Part shown: piece by piece, positions 1 through 7,838 of the stretch
How positions within the stretch are numbered: the stretch's first letter is position 1
Layout of the letters: the number at the start of each line of letters is the position of its first letter
The notes under the pieces: generated by a model
Database searches by the model: none
The model's input: only the letters and a program-made list of their open reading frames with translations
Told to the model about the DNA's origin: nothing
Assembly (NCBI RefSeq): GCF_000812685.1
Contig: NZ_JWIF01000023.1
Span: 1-46,245 of the forward strand
Length of the DNA stretch: 46,245 nt
Source: Halocynthiibacter namhaensis
GTDB lineage: Bacteria > Pseudomonadota > Alphaproteobacteria > Rhodobacterales > Rhodobacteraceae
Direction: 5' to 3'
Program-made: the position numbers and the translations under genes

Positions 1-263
1 GCTATGACAATGCGATGGCCGAGACAATTAATGGCCTCTACAAGGCTGAGGTCATTGAACATGAGGGCCCTTGGCAAGGCAAAAAAGACGTCGAATTTGC
101 CACGCTCGATTGGGTCCATTGGTTCAATCACGAACGCCGCTTTGGACCCATCGGATACATTGCTCCAGCACATGCAGAAAGGAACTTCTATGACAGCCTG
201 AACACTGTTACTCTCGCCGCAGAATAGGAACTCAACTGTCTCCGATAAACCCGGTCTGGTTCA
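1..263 (+). mobile_element. IS3-family insertion sequence, right end only
   Basis: This is the 3' end of an IS3-family element whose left part lies outside the window. It holds the end of the DDE transposase and about 35 bases of non-coding right end. Read on the minus strand, the terminus begins TGAACCAGACCGGGTTTATC, which resembles the right inverted repeat common in IS3-group elements; I place the outer end at about 263. The left end and target duplication cannot be seen. Downstream sequence (264-441) reads as the tail of an interrupted gene. Confidence 0.8.
3..227 (+). CDS. IS3-family transposase OrfB, C-terminal part (partial at window start)
   Basis: The frame is open from the first bases of the window and reads YDNAMAETINGLYKAEVI, followed by a segment with the motif WVHWFNHERRFGPIGYIAPA. 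This is the characteristic C-terminus of IS3-family OrfB DDE integrases: the last catalytic glutamate region (NAMAE, E9 of the fragment) and the conserved WFNxxR block. About 74 residues are present of a protein usually near 270-300 residues, so the start and the two catalytic aspartates lie upstream of the window. No internal stop is seen, so this part of the transposase looks intact. Confidence 0.88.
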   Translation, partial: YDNAMAETINGLYKAEVIEHEGPWQGKKDVEFATLDWVHWFNHERRFGPIGYIAPAHAERNFYDSLNTVTLAAE

Positions 264-441
264 AATTGCAAAAGGTGGCAAGACTTGCTTCACAGTTTCA
301 GCTTTTATCATTTCCGACCGACTAAAGCTACGCGACACCTTAATCGACGAAATGCAAGACGCGCATAAGTTCGATTTTGTGAAAATGAATGACCATCTAG
401 AACACATCATAGAGGCCGCCGAAGCACATCATGACCACTGA
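264..441 (+). pseudogene. 3' remnant of an unidentified gene truncated by the IS
   Basis: From the IS right end one frame stays open to a TGA at 439-441. It encodes about 58 residues ending in an acidic, histidine-rich helix-like tail (NDHLEHIIEAAEAHHDH). There is no start codon with a ribosome binding site near the left border. The stop overlaps the start of the next gene (ATG at 431) by 11 bases, the arrangement of translationally coupled genes, which supports a once real gene. I do not recognise the family. The IS most probably removed the 5' part; non-coding sequence that happens to be open is the alternative. Confidence 0.45.
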
Positions 442-820
442 ACTCACAGCCCTCACCCTCGCTGCCATCCTGCAAATGTGCCAATTCGGTGCTTATGCTT
501 GGATCGCGAATAAAGAACTCGGCACAAAATACACGATGGGCAACCGTGACGAGGAAGCAAAACCTAGCCAATTGCTTGGCCGTCACAAACGCGCGCTGAA
601 CAACCACTTTGAGGGCCTCGCCCTTTTCACCATCGCCGTAATCGCCGTGCAATTTAGCTTTGCCTCAAATGGCGTGACGCAAGCCTGCGCAGGTTTCTAC
701 CTTGGCGCGCGCATCCTCTATGTGCCCGCTTATGTCCTCGGCCTCACGCCCGCGCGTTCCATCATCTGGGCTGTCGGGTTTCTTGCGACCCTCATCATGC
801 TCATTGCTGCCCTGCTTTGA
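431..820 (+). CDS. MAPEG family membrane protein
   Basis: A 129-residue integral membrane protein with four hydrophobic segments (about residues 5-28, 58-80, 84-105 and 108-128). The MAPEG family signature is present: the RxxRAxxNHFE-like segment HKRALNNHFEGLALF at about residues 52-66. MAPEG proteins in eukaryotes are glutathione-dependent enzymes of eicosanoid metabolism; bacterial members have mostly unknown substrates. The length is typical. The start at 431 overlaps the stop of the truncated upstream frame, so it was probably expressed from an upstream promoter that the IS insertion may have removed. It lies 157 bases before lpdA on the same strand. Confidence 0.85.
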   Translation: MTTELTALTLAAILQMCQFGAYAWIANKELGTKYTMGNRDEEAKPSQLLGRHKRALNNHFEGLALFTIAVIAVQFSFASNGVTQACAGFYLGARILYVPAYVLGLTPARSIIWAVGFLATLIMLIAALL

Positions 821-909
821 TGCATTTCCGTTTCACAACTATCCCGGGGGAATTGGCGTTCGCACATATTGGTGACTACGCCTCGCTCCCCCTTCCAATG
901 CGCCAATCA

Positions 910-949
910 TCTGCATAGTATGTGCATAACTTGTGCATACTTTGTGCAT
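910..949 (+). repeat. Four tandem copies of TGTGCATA at 11-bp period
   Basis: TCTGCATA (910-917), TGTGCATA (921-928), TGTGCATA (932-939) and TGTGCAT (943-949) follow each other at an exact 11-bp period, about one helical turn, just upstream of the lpdA ribosome binding site. Such phasing puts every copy on the same face of the DNA and suggests a cooperative regulator-binding array. Each unit holds the palindromic core TGCA. No regulator can be named from the sequence. Confidence 0.5.
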
Positions 950-977
950 CCCCATTTCCGCCCTCAGGAGAATACCA

Positions 978-2366
978 ATGGCATCATATGACGTAATCAT
1001 TATCGGCGGCGGCCCTGGCGGCTATGTTTCCGCAATCCGCTGCGCTCAACTCGGCCTGAAAACCGCTTGTGTCGAAGGCCGCGACACGCTTGGTGGCACC
1101 TGCCTAAACGTGGGTTGTATTCCGTCAAAGGCGCTGTTGCATGCATCCCATTCCTATCATGAAGCCACCCATAACTTCACCAAAATGGGCCTGATGGGCA
1201 AATCCCCGTCCATCGACTGGAACCAAATGCTGTCCTATAAAGACGACGTCATTGGCCAAAACACCAAAGGCATCGAATTTCTGTTCAAAAAGAACAAGGT
1301 AGATTGGCTTAAAGGTTGGGGTTCCATCCCCGAAGCAGGCAAAGTCAAAGTCGGCGACGAAGTACATGAAGCGAAAAACATCGTTGTCGCAACTGGATCC
1401 GAAGCCGCATCCCTGCCAGGTATTGAAATCGATGAAAAGATCGTCGTCACATCTACCGGCGCGTTAGAACTTGGCAAAATACCCAAGAAAATGGTTGTCA
1501 TCGGCGCTGGCGTCATCGGCCTAGAGATGGGTTCCGTTTACGCACGCCTTGGTTCCGAAGTGACCGTGGTCGAATTCATGGATAACGTCTGCCCAGGCAT
1601 GGATCTGGATGTTTCCAAAACCTTCGCGCGTTCACTGAAAAAACAAGGTCTTAAGTTGGTTTTGGGCGCAGCGGTACAGTCTGTGGAAACCACAAAAACC
1701 AAAGCCAAGGTCAACTACAAGCTTAAGAAAAACGACAAGGAAGCCACTATTGATGCGGACGTCGTTCTTGTCGCGACGGGTCGCAGACCTTTCACTGACG
1801 GTCTTGGTCTAGACGCGCTTGGCGTCGCCATGACACCACGCGGACAAGTCGCCACCAATGATCACTGGGCAACCAATGTTCCGGGCATCTACGCCATTGG
1901 CGACGCAATCGAAGGCCCAATGCTGGCCCATAAAGCCGAAGACGAAGGCATGGCTGTTGCCGAAGTCATCGCAGGCAAAAAAGGTCATGTGAACTACGGG
2001 GTTATCCCCGGTGTGGTTTACACAGCACCCGAAGTTGCGACAGTTGGTAAGACTGAAGAGCAGCTGAAAGAAGAAGGCCGCGCTTACAAAGTTGGCAAGT
2101 TTTCCTTCATGGGCAATGGCCGCGCAAAAGCCATGTTTGCCGGCGATGGTTTCGTGAAGCTTCTGGTTGATGCAGAAACAGATCGCATCCTTGGCGGACA
2201 CATCCTTGGCCCGCAAGCTGGCGAGATGATCCACGAAATCTGCGTCGCAATGGAATTTGGCGCAAGTGCCGAAGACATCGCCCTGACATGTCACGCCCAC
2301 CCGACCTGTTCGGAAGCCGTGCGCGAAGCGGCACTCGCTTGCGGTGATGGCGCGATCCACGCATAG
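978..2366 (+). CDS. lpdA: Dihydrolipoyl dehydrogenase (E3)
   Basis: Reoxidises dihydrolipoamide of 2-oxo acid dehydrogenase complexes (and of the glycine cleavage H protein), passing electrons to NAD+. Visible in the 462 residues: FAD-binding GGGPGG at 10-15, the redox disulfide in GTCLNVGC (Cys42, Cys47), a second Rossmann motif [10 protein letters not shown] near 180, the ATGRRP segment near 270, and the C-terminal HAHPTCSEA with the active-site His-Glu pair. The chosen ATG at 978 has CAGGAG seven bases upstream; an in-frame extension to 933 would run through the repeat array and adds no conserved sequence. In this family the gene often lies with sucA-sucB; those genes are not in view, perhaps upstream of the IS. 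Confidence 0.96.
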   Translation: MASYDVIIIGGGPGGYVSAIRCAQLGLKTACVEGRDTLGGTCLNVGCIPSKALLHASHSYHEATHNFTKMGLMGKSPSIDWNQMLSYKDDVIGQNTKGIEFLFKKNKVDWLKGWGSIPEAGKVKVGDEVHEAKNIVVATGSEAASLPGIEIDEKIVVTSTGALELGKIPKKMVVIGAGVIGLEMGSVYARLGSEVTVVEFMDNVCPGMDLDVSKTFARSLKKQGLKLVLGAAVQSVETTKTKAKVNYKLKKNDKEATIDADVVLVATGRRPFTDGLGLDALGVAMTPRGQVATNDHWATNVPGIYAIGDAIEGPMLAHKAEDEGMAVAEVIAGKKGHVNYGVIPGVVYTAPEVATVGKTEEQLKEEGRAYKVGKFSFMGNGRAKAMFAGDGFVKLLVDAETDRILGGHILGPQAGEMIHEICVAMEFGASAEDIALTCHAHPTCSEAVREAALACGDGAIHA

Positions 2367-2371
2367 ATCCC

Positions 2372-2400
2372 TCGGGGGAGGTTTTTATGACTTCCCCCGA
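2372..2400 (+). terminator. Hairpin after lpdA
   Basis: TCGGGGGA (2372-2379) and TCCCCCGA (2393-2400) form a perfect 8-bp GC-rich stem six bases after the lpdA stop codon. The sequence that follows (CCTTTAA) is a poor U tract, so it could be a weak intrinsic terminator or a 3'-stabilising hairpin. Confidence 0.6.
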
Positions 2401-2474
2401 CCTTTAATCCGCGTTAACGGTACCGACCTTCGGGCAATTTACGCCCCAGTTTCAATCAGTACAGGTCAACAGTT

Positions 2475-3335
2475 ATGCGTTTTCTATCCGCACTTCTTTT
2501 CATATTCACCCTTCCATTACTAAGTGTCACCAACGCCGAAGCCCGCGGGTTCGGTGTGATTGCAGGGTCGTCACAAAATCTGGAATACGTTGAAGACTCA
2601 TCCATTCCCCCCGCAGAGTTCGGGCGATCATCTGGCGTTATTTCGGTGTGTCGCGTCTCCAAAAGTTACCATCTGTTCTTTCTCAGCATCTGGAAAGAAG
2701 CTGGCCACTATGGGTTGTCAGACGCCGGTTGCACGGGCGAATCTTATTACACGATTTCACGATCAGAATTTCAACAGGCCCAGCGCGACAATCAGATCAG
2801 CAAAGATCTTCCTTCACGCCCGACCCTGACGTTCCTTGAACTTCTTATGGGCAGCTATGGGTTATTCGTCTTTCTCGCATTGGGTTTATACCTGTTGAAC
2901 AGATATAAAAAACAACAACTTAAGGACAAAGAATTGCAGCAAAGCATGGATCAGGCTGATCCTGCGGACCTTAAGGCGCTTGGCGCCATGACCTATATCG
3001 CGGGTGTTGATGGCAAAATTGACGCCGATGAGATCGCGCTTATTCACCGAATTTGCCGTGAAAACCTCGGGGATATTTTTGACACGGACTTAATCACCCA
3101 GGTTTGTAACGACGCGGCTGCAAGTCTTACACATGAGCATTTCAAAGATTACGCTCCCGATCTAACACCCGAGCAACATCTAAAAGTTCTGAAATCTGCT
3201 TTTCAGGTGGCGAGCGCTGATGGCGAGATATCTGACAAAGAACGCGATTTTCTTGAAATACTAAGCGCCGACATGGGCATCAGCACAGAGGTCTTTGACA
3301 CCCTTCTGGCAGAAAATAGCACGCCAGAAGCCTAA
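2475..3335 (+). CDS. TerB-like domain membrane protein
   Basis: A 286-residue protein with an N-terminal signal peptide (hydrophobic core about residues 4-20, AEA-like end near 23), an extracytoplasmic stretch with two cysteines (about 60 and 83), one transmembrane segment near residues 130-147 (FVFLALGLYLLNRY), and a cytoplasmic C-terminal TerB/DjlA-type helical domain (about 165-280). That domain has two acidic repeats, AGVDGKIDADE and ASADGEISDKE, the usual TerB metal-binding signature. TerB domains occur in tellurite/phage-resistance and envelope-stress proteins. The exact role is unknown. TerC and TelA relatives follow 2.6 kb downstream on the same strand, which suggests a related stress function. 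Confidence 0.75.
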   Translation: MRFLSALLFIFTLPLLSVTNAEARGFGVIAGSSQNLEYVEDSSIPPAEFGRSSGVISVCRVSKSYHLFFLSIWKEAGHYGLSDAGCTGESYYTISRSEFQQAQRDNQISKDLPSRPTLTFLELLMGSYGLFVFLALGLYLLNRYKKQQLKDKELQQSMDQADPADLKALGAMTYIAGVDGKIDADEIALIHRICRENLGDIFDTDLITQVCNDAAASLTHEHFKDYAPDLTPEQHLKVLKSAFQVASADGEISDKERDFLEILSADMGISTEVFDTLLAENSTPEA

Positions 3336-3347
3336 CCTTTAAAGAAC

Positions 3348-3380
3348 ATACGGGTGGCTGAAAAACACGGCTACCCGTAT
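3348..3380. terminator. Hairpin between convergent genes
   Basis: ATACGGGT (3348-3355) pairs with ACCCGTAT (3373-3380), with extra GC pairing towards the loop. It lies 13 bases after the TerB-like gene and before the 3' end of tadA on the other strand, the place expected for a shared terminator. There is no clear U tract on either side. Confidence 0.5.
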
Positions 3381-3405
3381 ATATCGCGAATTAAAACGAT
3401 ACAGT

Positions 3406-3858
3406 TCAACGACGTTGGGCAAAGAAATCTTTCAACAACATCGCGCATGTATTTTCCTGAACCCCATCGATCACTTCCGGCACGTGATGCGCTTGAGGAT
3501 GGTCAAAAATACGCGGCCCCTGACCAATGCCACCGGATTTTGGATCAGAAGCGCCATACACCAGCTTCGCAATCCGTGCAGCAGAAATCGTCATGGCGCA
3601 CATCGGGCATGGCTCTAGCGTCACCCATAGTTCGCACCCCGGTAAGCGTTCCTGGCCCAGCGCCGCACAGGCTTCGCGGATGACCAAAACCTCCGCATGG
3701 GCCGTCGGGTCATTCAGCTCGCGTGTGCGATTTCCGGCGCGCGCAAGGATATTACCATCGGTGGACACTAAAACCGCGCCAACGGGCACTTCACCACGGG
3801 CAGCCGCCATATGCGCTTCGTCCAGCGCAATGTCCATATATGTCGTAAATCCAATCAC
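3406..3858 (-). CDS. tadA: tRNA-specific adenosine(34) deaminase
   Basis: Deaminates A34 of the anticodon to inosine, chiefly in tRNA-Arg(ACG). The 150 residues carry the zinc site of the CDA fold: HAE (His54, catalytic Glu56) and PCPMC (Cys84, Cys87), plus the N-terminal ALDEAHMAAARGEVPVGAVL typical of TadA. The start is uncertain. No ATG gives a full N-terminus; I take the GTG at 3858, which gives MIGFTTYMDIA and fits the usual family beginning. A TTG at 3879 would add seven residues, and an ATG at 3837 would remove seven. It is divergent from rluB, with 75 bases between the chosen starts. Confidence 0.92.
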   Translation of the reverse strand: MIGFTTYMDIALDEAHMAAARGEVPVGAVLVSTDGNILARAGNRTRELNDPTAHAEVLVIREACAALGQERLPGCELWVTLEPCPMCAMTISAARIAKLVYGASDPKSGGIGQGPRIFDHPQAHHVPEVIDGVQENTCAMLLKDFFAQRR

Positions 3859-3933
3859 AGCCCGTTCATGCCCTGGCAATCACGTTCTGCCAAGCAGCTT
3901 TCCCTTTTCGCAGTACCAGGGTAAAGCGAGCAC

Positions 3934-5013
3934 ATGACAGATAAACCCAACACCCCCCGCACCGATGTCCGCAGTGATGCCCGCGTCGGTGATCGTATCG
4001 CCAAAGTAATTGCCCGCGCAGGCGTGGCGTCGCGCCGTGATGCAGAACGTTTGATCGCAGATGGCCATGTCACTGTGAACGGCAAGCTGATTGACAGCCC
4101 AGCCCTGAACGTCACGAGCAAAGACAAAATCACTGTGAAAGGTGAAAGCTTGGCGGAACCGGATGCCCCGCGTGTGTGGTTATATCATAAACCCACGGGT
4201 CTTGTGACTTCGGCGCGCGATGAAAAAGGTCGCGACACGGTGTTTGATAATCTGCCCGAAGCCATGCCCCGCGTGATGAGTGTCGGACGCCTTGATATCA
4301 ACTCTGAAGGTTTGCTTTTGCTGACCAATGACGGCGGATTGAAACGTCAGATGGAACTGCCTTCAACGGGCTGGTTGCGTCGCTATCGCGTGCGCGTGAA
4401 TGGCCGCCCTCAGGATGCCAGCTTTGATCCATTGCGCAAAGGCATTCGGGTTGAGGGTGAACAATTTCAGCCGATGCAGGTGACGCTTGACCGGCAACAG
4501 GGCGCAAATGCCTGGCTGACCGTTGCAATCCGCGAAGGCAAAAATCGTGAAATTCGTCGTGCGATGTCCCAGATAGGTTTCGAAGTAAACCGTTTGATGC
4601 GTATCAGTTACGGACCATTCCAGCTGAACGAACTTAAGTCCGGCGAAGTGGAAGAACTGAAATCGCGGGTGATCCGAGACCAGTTGGGGTTGGATAGCGT
4701 AGATGAAAAACCAACCCTCACGCAACGCCGCAAACCCAGTCAGAACGCAGGTACAAAGCCTGGCAGTAAGTTTGGTGGCAGATCCAACGGCAAGCCAAGT
4801 TCAAAACCCGGGGCAAGTGGGAAAGCCCGGGGCAGTAAATCTCAGGCGGATTTCTGGGCAGCGGCCCCGGATGAAGGCGGACGCAAGCCACGTGGCAAAT
4901 CGGGCAGCAAGCCAAACGCACGCCCGACGGGAGGAACCAGTCGCCCACTCTCCAAGGGAAAACCCACAAACGGACGGTCGGGAAAAGGTCCAGCGCCCCG
5001 TAGCGGTCGCTAA
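3934..5013 (+). CDS. rluB: 23S rRNA pseudouridine synthase, RluB/RsuA family
   Basis: Isomerises a uridine of 23S rRNA (U2605 in E. coli for RluB). Domains: N-terminal S4 RNA-binding domain (about 20-68), RsuA-type catalytic domain (about 78-245) with the motif GRLDINSEGLLLLTNDG and catalytic Asp121, then REGKNREIRRA near 195. The C-terminus (about 250-359) is a low-complexity, Lys/Gly/Ser/Pro/Arg-rich basic tail, common in proteobacterial RluB and likely to bind RNA. An overlapping frame inside this tail runs on into the next gene but has no coding character there. RsuA or RluE/F relatives are the alternative; length and tail favour RluB. Confidence 0.88.
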   Translation: MTDKPNTPRTDVRSDARVGDRIAKVIARAGVASRRDAERLIADGHVTVNGKLIDSPALNVTSKDKITVKGESLAEPDAPRVWLYHKPTGLVTSARDEKGRDTVFDNLPEAMPRVMSVGRLDINSEGLLLLTNDGGLKRQMELPSTGWLRRYRVRVNGRPQDASFDPLRKGIRVEGEQFQPMQVTLDRQQGANAWLTVAIREGKNREIRRAMSQIGFEVNRLMRISYGPFQLNELKSGEVEELKSRVIRDQLGLDSVDEKPTLTQRRKPSQNAGTKPGSKFGGRSNGKPSSKPGASGKARGSKSQADFWAAAPDEGGRKPRGKSGSKPNARPTGGTSRPLSKGKPTNGRSGKGPAPRSGR

Positions 5014-5116
5014 AAATCCGATCAGGGCAGCCCTTCGGCACCTCTTGTTAACCAGTTCGTGTTTTTCTATTCTTCGACGTGCATTCCCGACCATGCCAGA
5101 CCTTATGGGGAATAGA

Positions 5117-5827
5117 ATGAAGAACAACATCATACCCACGTATCGCCTAGGCGTGCAGATACGCGTAATTTGTGCGATTGTAGGACTGCTATTCGCAATC
5201 GGGACACCCGTATTTGCGGCAGACGAACGCAAAATATTGGTCATGGGCGATTCTCTGATGGCGTGGAACCGCAGCTCGGGCAGATCTGTCGCAAAATTTC
5301 TGGAACGCGAGTTGGGGTCACGGGTGCAAGACCGATCCAGAGTCGGCGCATCCATTATCAGCAAAACACCATTGTTCTCATCCGCAGGGCTTAGTATTCC
5401 GTTGCAATTCCGTGCAGGCCGGCGAGATTGGATTATTCTCAACGGTGGCGGTAATGACCTGCTGTTTGGCTGCGGTTGCAATGCCTGCGATGACCGAATG
5501 GATCAATTGGCCGCGGCTGATGGGTCATGGGGTGCAATTCCCAATCTTCTGGACCGCCTCAGCGCCACTGGCGCACGGGTAATCTATATCGGCTATCTAC
5601 GCAGTCCTGGGGTTGGGTCCATGATTGAACATTGTCGCGATGATGGCGATGAATTGGAACGACGCCTTATCCGCATCACACGACAAATGCCTGGCGTTGA
5701 CTTCGTCTCGCTGCGCGATCTTGTGCCTGCCGGTGACCGATCTTACCACGCCCTAGACATGATCCATCCATCAGCCAAGGGCAGCGCATCTATCGCCCAA
5801 CGCATAGCGGCAATTATGCGTCGCTAA
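5117..5827 (+). CDS. Secreted SGNH/GDSL-family hydrolase
   Basis: A 236-residue protein with a signal peptide (hydrophobic core about 11-30, AFAA-like end PVFAA near 35) and an SGNH esterase/lipase fold: block I MGDSL with the nucleophile Ser46, block III NGGGNDL (Asn113), block V DMIHPSAKG with Asp214 and His217. A cysteine cluster CGCNAC (119-124) sits just after block III, possibly disulfide-bonded in the periplasm. The substrate cannot be read from the sequence; acyl esters or acetylated glycans are usual for the superfamily. The ATG at 5117 has GGGG six bases upstream. The frame is open far upstream into rluB, but that part reads as a shadow of the rluB tail. Confidence 0.82.
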   Translation: MKNNIIPTYRLGVQIRVICAIVGLLFAIGTPVFAADERKILVMGDSLMAWNRSSGRSVAKFLERELGSRVQDRSRVGASIISKTPLFSSAGLSIPLQFRAGRRDWIILNGGGNDLLFGCGCNACDDRMDQLAAADGSWGAIPNLLDRLSATGARVIYIGYLRSPGVGSMIEHCRDDGDELERRLIRITRQMPGVDFVSLRDLVPAGDRSYHALDMIHPSAKGSASIAQRIAAIMRR

Positions 5828-5922
5828 CCTGGGCATAACGGGGCCGCATCGACTGCCCCATTTACAAATCCATCGACATTCCGCAAAACAGGCCAATAAT
5901 TTTTAGCGAGCCGGAGCGGAAC

Positions 5923-6747
5923 ATGTCCGAACTTTTAACGATCGAGAACCTAGGTAACCTTATAATGCTCTGCTTTTTGCAGGCTGTTTTGGGGTTTGAT
6001 AACCTCCTGTACATCTCTATTGAAAGCCAGCGCGCGCCCAAGGAATCCCAAAAATCGGTTCGATTCTGGGGCATCATTGTTGCGGTTGCACTGCGAGTTA
6101 TTCTGCTGTTTGTCATGATCCGACTGATCGGTGCCCTTTCCGCGCCCTTCCATGTTTTCGACATGCTTGGCATTCTTGAAGGTGGTGTAAACTTCGCAAC
6201 CGTTGTTTTTGTCATAGGTGGTGTTTTCATCATGTATACAGCTGTCAAAGAGATCAGCCATATGCTGACCGTCAGCCATCTTGATAAGGCCGTTGGCGAC
6301 AAATCTGGAAAATCTGCGGCCCAAGTCGTAATGATGATCGTCCTTATGAACTTGATCTTCAGCTTTGATTCAATTTTGTCTGCCCTTGCAATCACCGATG
6401 TCTTCCCAATTCTCGCGGCTGCGATCCTTATTTCAGGTCTTGCGATGTTGTTGCTCGCAGATGGTGTTACACGCTTCCTTGAAAAGAACCGTATGTACGA
6501 AGTTCTTGGGCTGTTTATTCTGCTGATCGTCGGTGTTGTTTTGCTTGGTGAAGCTGGTCCAGCGGCTGCACATGCGATGCATGATGACAGTCTTACCTTG
6601 AAAGTTTTTGGCCATGAGATCATTCCGATGTCCAAATCAACCTTCTACTTTGCAGTGATTGTGCTGTTTGCAGTTGAGATCATTCAATCTGGTTACCAAC
6701 GCAAACTAAATCATGAACGCGGCGCTGGGGGTACTTCCAACCATTAA
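5923..6747 (+). CDS. TerC family integral membrane protein
   Basis: A 274-residue protein with about seven to eight transmembrane segments and the family motifs: GFDN near residues 24-27, and FSFDSILSALAI near 146-157, whose membrane-embedded acidic residues suggest cation transport. TerC relatives were named from tellurite resistance; in Bacillus, TerC-family proteins move Mn2+ and help metalate exported enzymes. The ATG at 5923 has GGAGCGGA about seven bases upstream. It opens a same-strand run with XpaC-like and TelA genes, a combination also known in other bacteria, so a role in metal or envelope stress is a fair inference. Confidence 0.9.
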   Translation: MSELLTIENLGNLIMLCFLQAVLGFDNLLYISIESQRAPKESQKSVRFWGIIVAVALRVILLFVMIRLIGALSAPFHVFDMLGILEGGVNFATVVFVIGGVFIMYTAVKEISHMLTVSHLDKAVGDKSGKSAAQVVMMIVLMNLIFSFDSILSALAITDVFPILAAAILISGLAMLLLADGVTRFLEKNRMYEVLGLFILLIVGVVLLGEAGPAAAHAMHDDSLTLKVFGHEIIPMSKSTFYFAVIVLFAVEIIQSGYQRKLNHERGAGGTSNH

Positions 6748-6832
6748 TTCCCCCACCCCGGTGCTGGCATGGCACGTTCTGATGTCCTATATAGGTACAG
6801 AACGACCAATTCTTCACTGGGGAAATGTTGAT

Positions 6833-6916
6833 ATGGGTGGAAATGGGGTTAAAAACCTTGGGTTTTGGCTGCTGATGGCGCTGATCATTTATGCAACCTT
6901 TAAAGGGGCTGCATAA
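6833..6916 (+). CDS. Putative 27-residue single-pass membrane protein
   Basis: A small frame of 27 residues (MGGNGVKNLGFWLLMALIIYATFKGAA) starts at the ATG at 6833 with GGGGA about ten bases upstream, and its TAA shares its last base with the ATG of the next gene at 6916. The middle is one hydrophobic helix (about residues 9-22) with a lysine at each end. Position, stop-start overlap and composition support a real small membrane protein, but there is no recognisable family. A longer in-frame start at 6713, inside terC, is less likely. Confidence 0.45.
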   Translation: MGGNGVKNLGFWLLMALIIYATFKGAA

Positions 6917-7800
6917 TGGCCAAGCGATTTGGTGGCGACTTCAGCCCAAACAACGCACAAAAACCAACGGGCGCGCCAGTCGCGCCCAACCATAGACCTG
7001 CAAAGGCAACATTAGGTGACCGCTTTCGCGCGCGCATGATGTTCATCCTTCCGGTCCCTTTGGCCTTCAAGGCTTTTGGACGCGAACCACTGGCCCTCAC
7101 CCTCACGCTTTTGGCCTTCGGGGCACTGATTTTGGCGGCCTGGCTGACCCGTGAAGGTCTGCGCGCCGAAGCGGAATTCAACGCACGCCAAGTCGCGCGT
7201 CGCCCCGCATTACCACGCAAAATGATCGGCTCAGCCCTGACAGGGGTAGGTGTTTTACTTGCTGCATTCACCGGCATGGGCGGCCTGTTTGGGCCCATCG
7301 CCCTTGGTGTTGTGGCCGCTGCCTGCCACGCGATTACCTTTGGTTTCGACCCGCTTGGCGACAAAGGCATGGAAGGTATTGATCGTTTTCAGGCTGACCG
7401 TGTTGCACGTGCGGTTGAGGACGGCGAAGAACATCTCGAAGCAATGCGCGATGCGATCACCCGCACCCACGACCGCATGCTGACCACACGCGTTGAGCGT
7501 TTCGCCATCACAGCACGAAACATGTTTCGCACGGTCGAAGACGATCCACGCGACTTAACCGCAGCGCGAAAATACCTTGGCGTTTATCTAAAAGGTGCGC
7601 GCGAAGCGACGGTGCAATATGTTTCGATCGCCACACGCGGACCTAACGCCCAGGCGCGTGAAAAATACGAAGCCCTGTTAGACGACCTTGAAACAGGTTT
7701 TACCGCAAGAACCGAAAAGCTTCTTGAAGACGGGCAGGACAACCTAGATGTCGAAATCGAAGTGCTGCGTGATCGTCTTACACGCGACGCAGCCCATTAA
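6916..7800 (+). CDS. XpaC-like (5-bromo-4-chloroindolyl phosphate hydrolysis) family protein
   Basis: 294 residues. The N-terminal 45 residues are basic and proline-rich; two pairs of hydrophobic segments follow (about 46-80 and 98-130), then a cytoplasmic, charged helical C-terminal half with coiled-coil character (about 145-290). This is the layout of the XpaC family, whose name comes from an old phenotype and does not prove phosphatase activity. The telA gene follows after 38 bases, and xpaC-telA pairs are common across bacteria. It probably works with TelA at the membrane. Assignment rests on overall pattern and on the neighbour. Confidence 0.75.
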   Translation: MAKRFGGDFSPNNAQKPTGAPVAPNHRPAKATLGDRFRARMMFILPVPLAFKAFGREPLALTLTLLAFGALILAAWLTREGLRAEAEFNARQVARRPALPRKMIGSALTGVGVLLAAFTGMGGLFGPIALGVVAAACHAITFGFDPLGDKGMEGIDRFQADRVARAVEDGEEHLEAMRDAITRTHDRMLTTRVERFAITARNMFRTVEDDPRDLTAARKYLGVYLKGAREATVQYVSIATRGPNAQAREKYEALLDDLETGFTARTEKLLEDGQDNLDVEIEVLRDRLTRDAAH

Positions 7801-7838
7801 CCTTTCATAACAAACCAATTCCACGAGGATCCAAATCC

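Noticed and set aside
933-977. N-terminal extension of lpdA from an ATG at 933
   Set aside because: It runs through the 11-bp repeat array, has no family match, and the ATG at 978 has a good ribosome binding site and the typical [15 protein letters not shown] start.
4703-5116. Long upstream extension of the SGNH hydrolase frame
   Set aside because: The first part overlaps rluB in another frame and has the look of a shadow of its repetitive basic tail; the signal peptide and ribosome binding site begin at 5117.
6713-6832. Longer 67-codon version of the small membrane protein frame
   Set aside because: Its start is inside terC and the extra residues have no hydrophobic or conserved character; the ATG at 6833 with GGGGA fits better.
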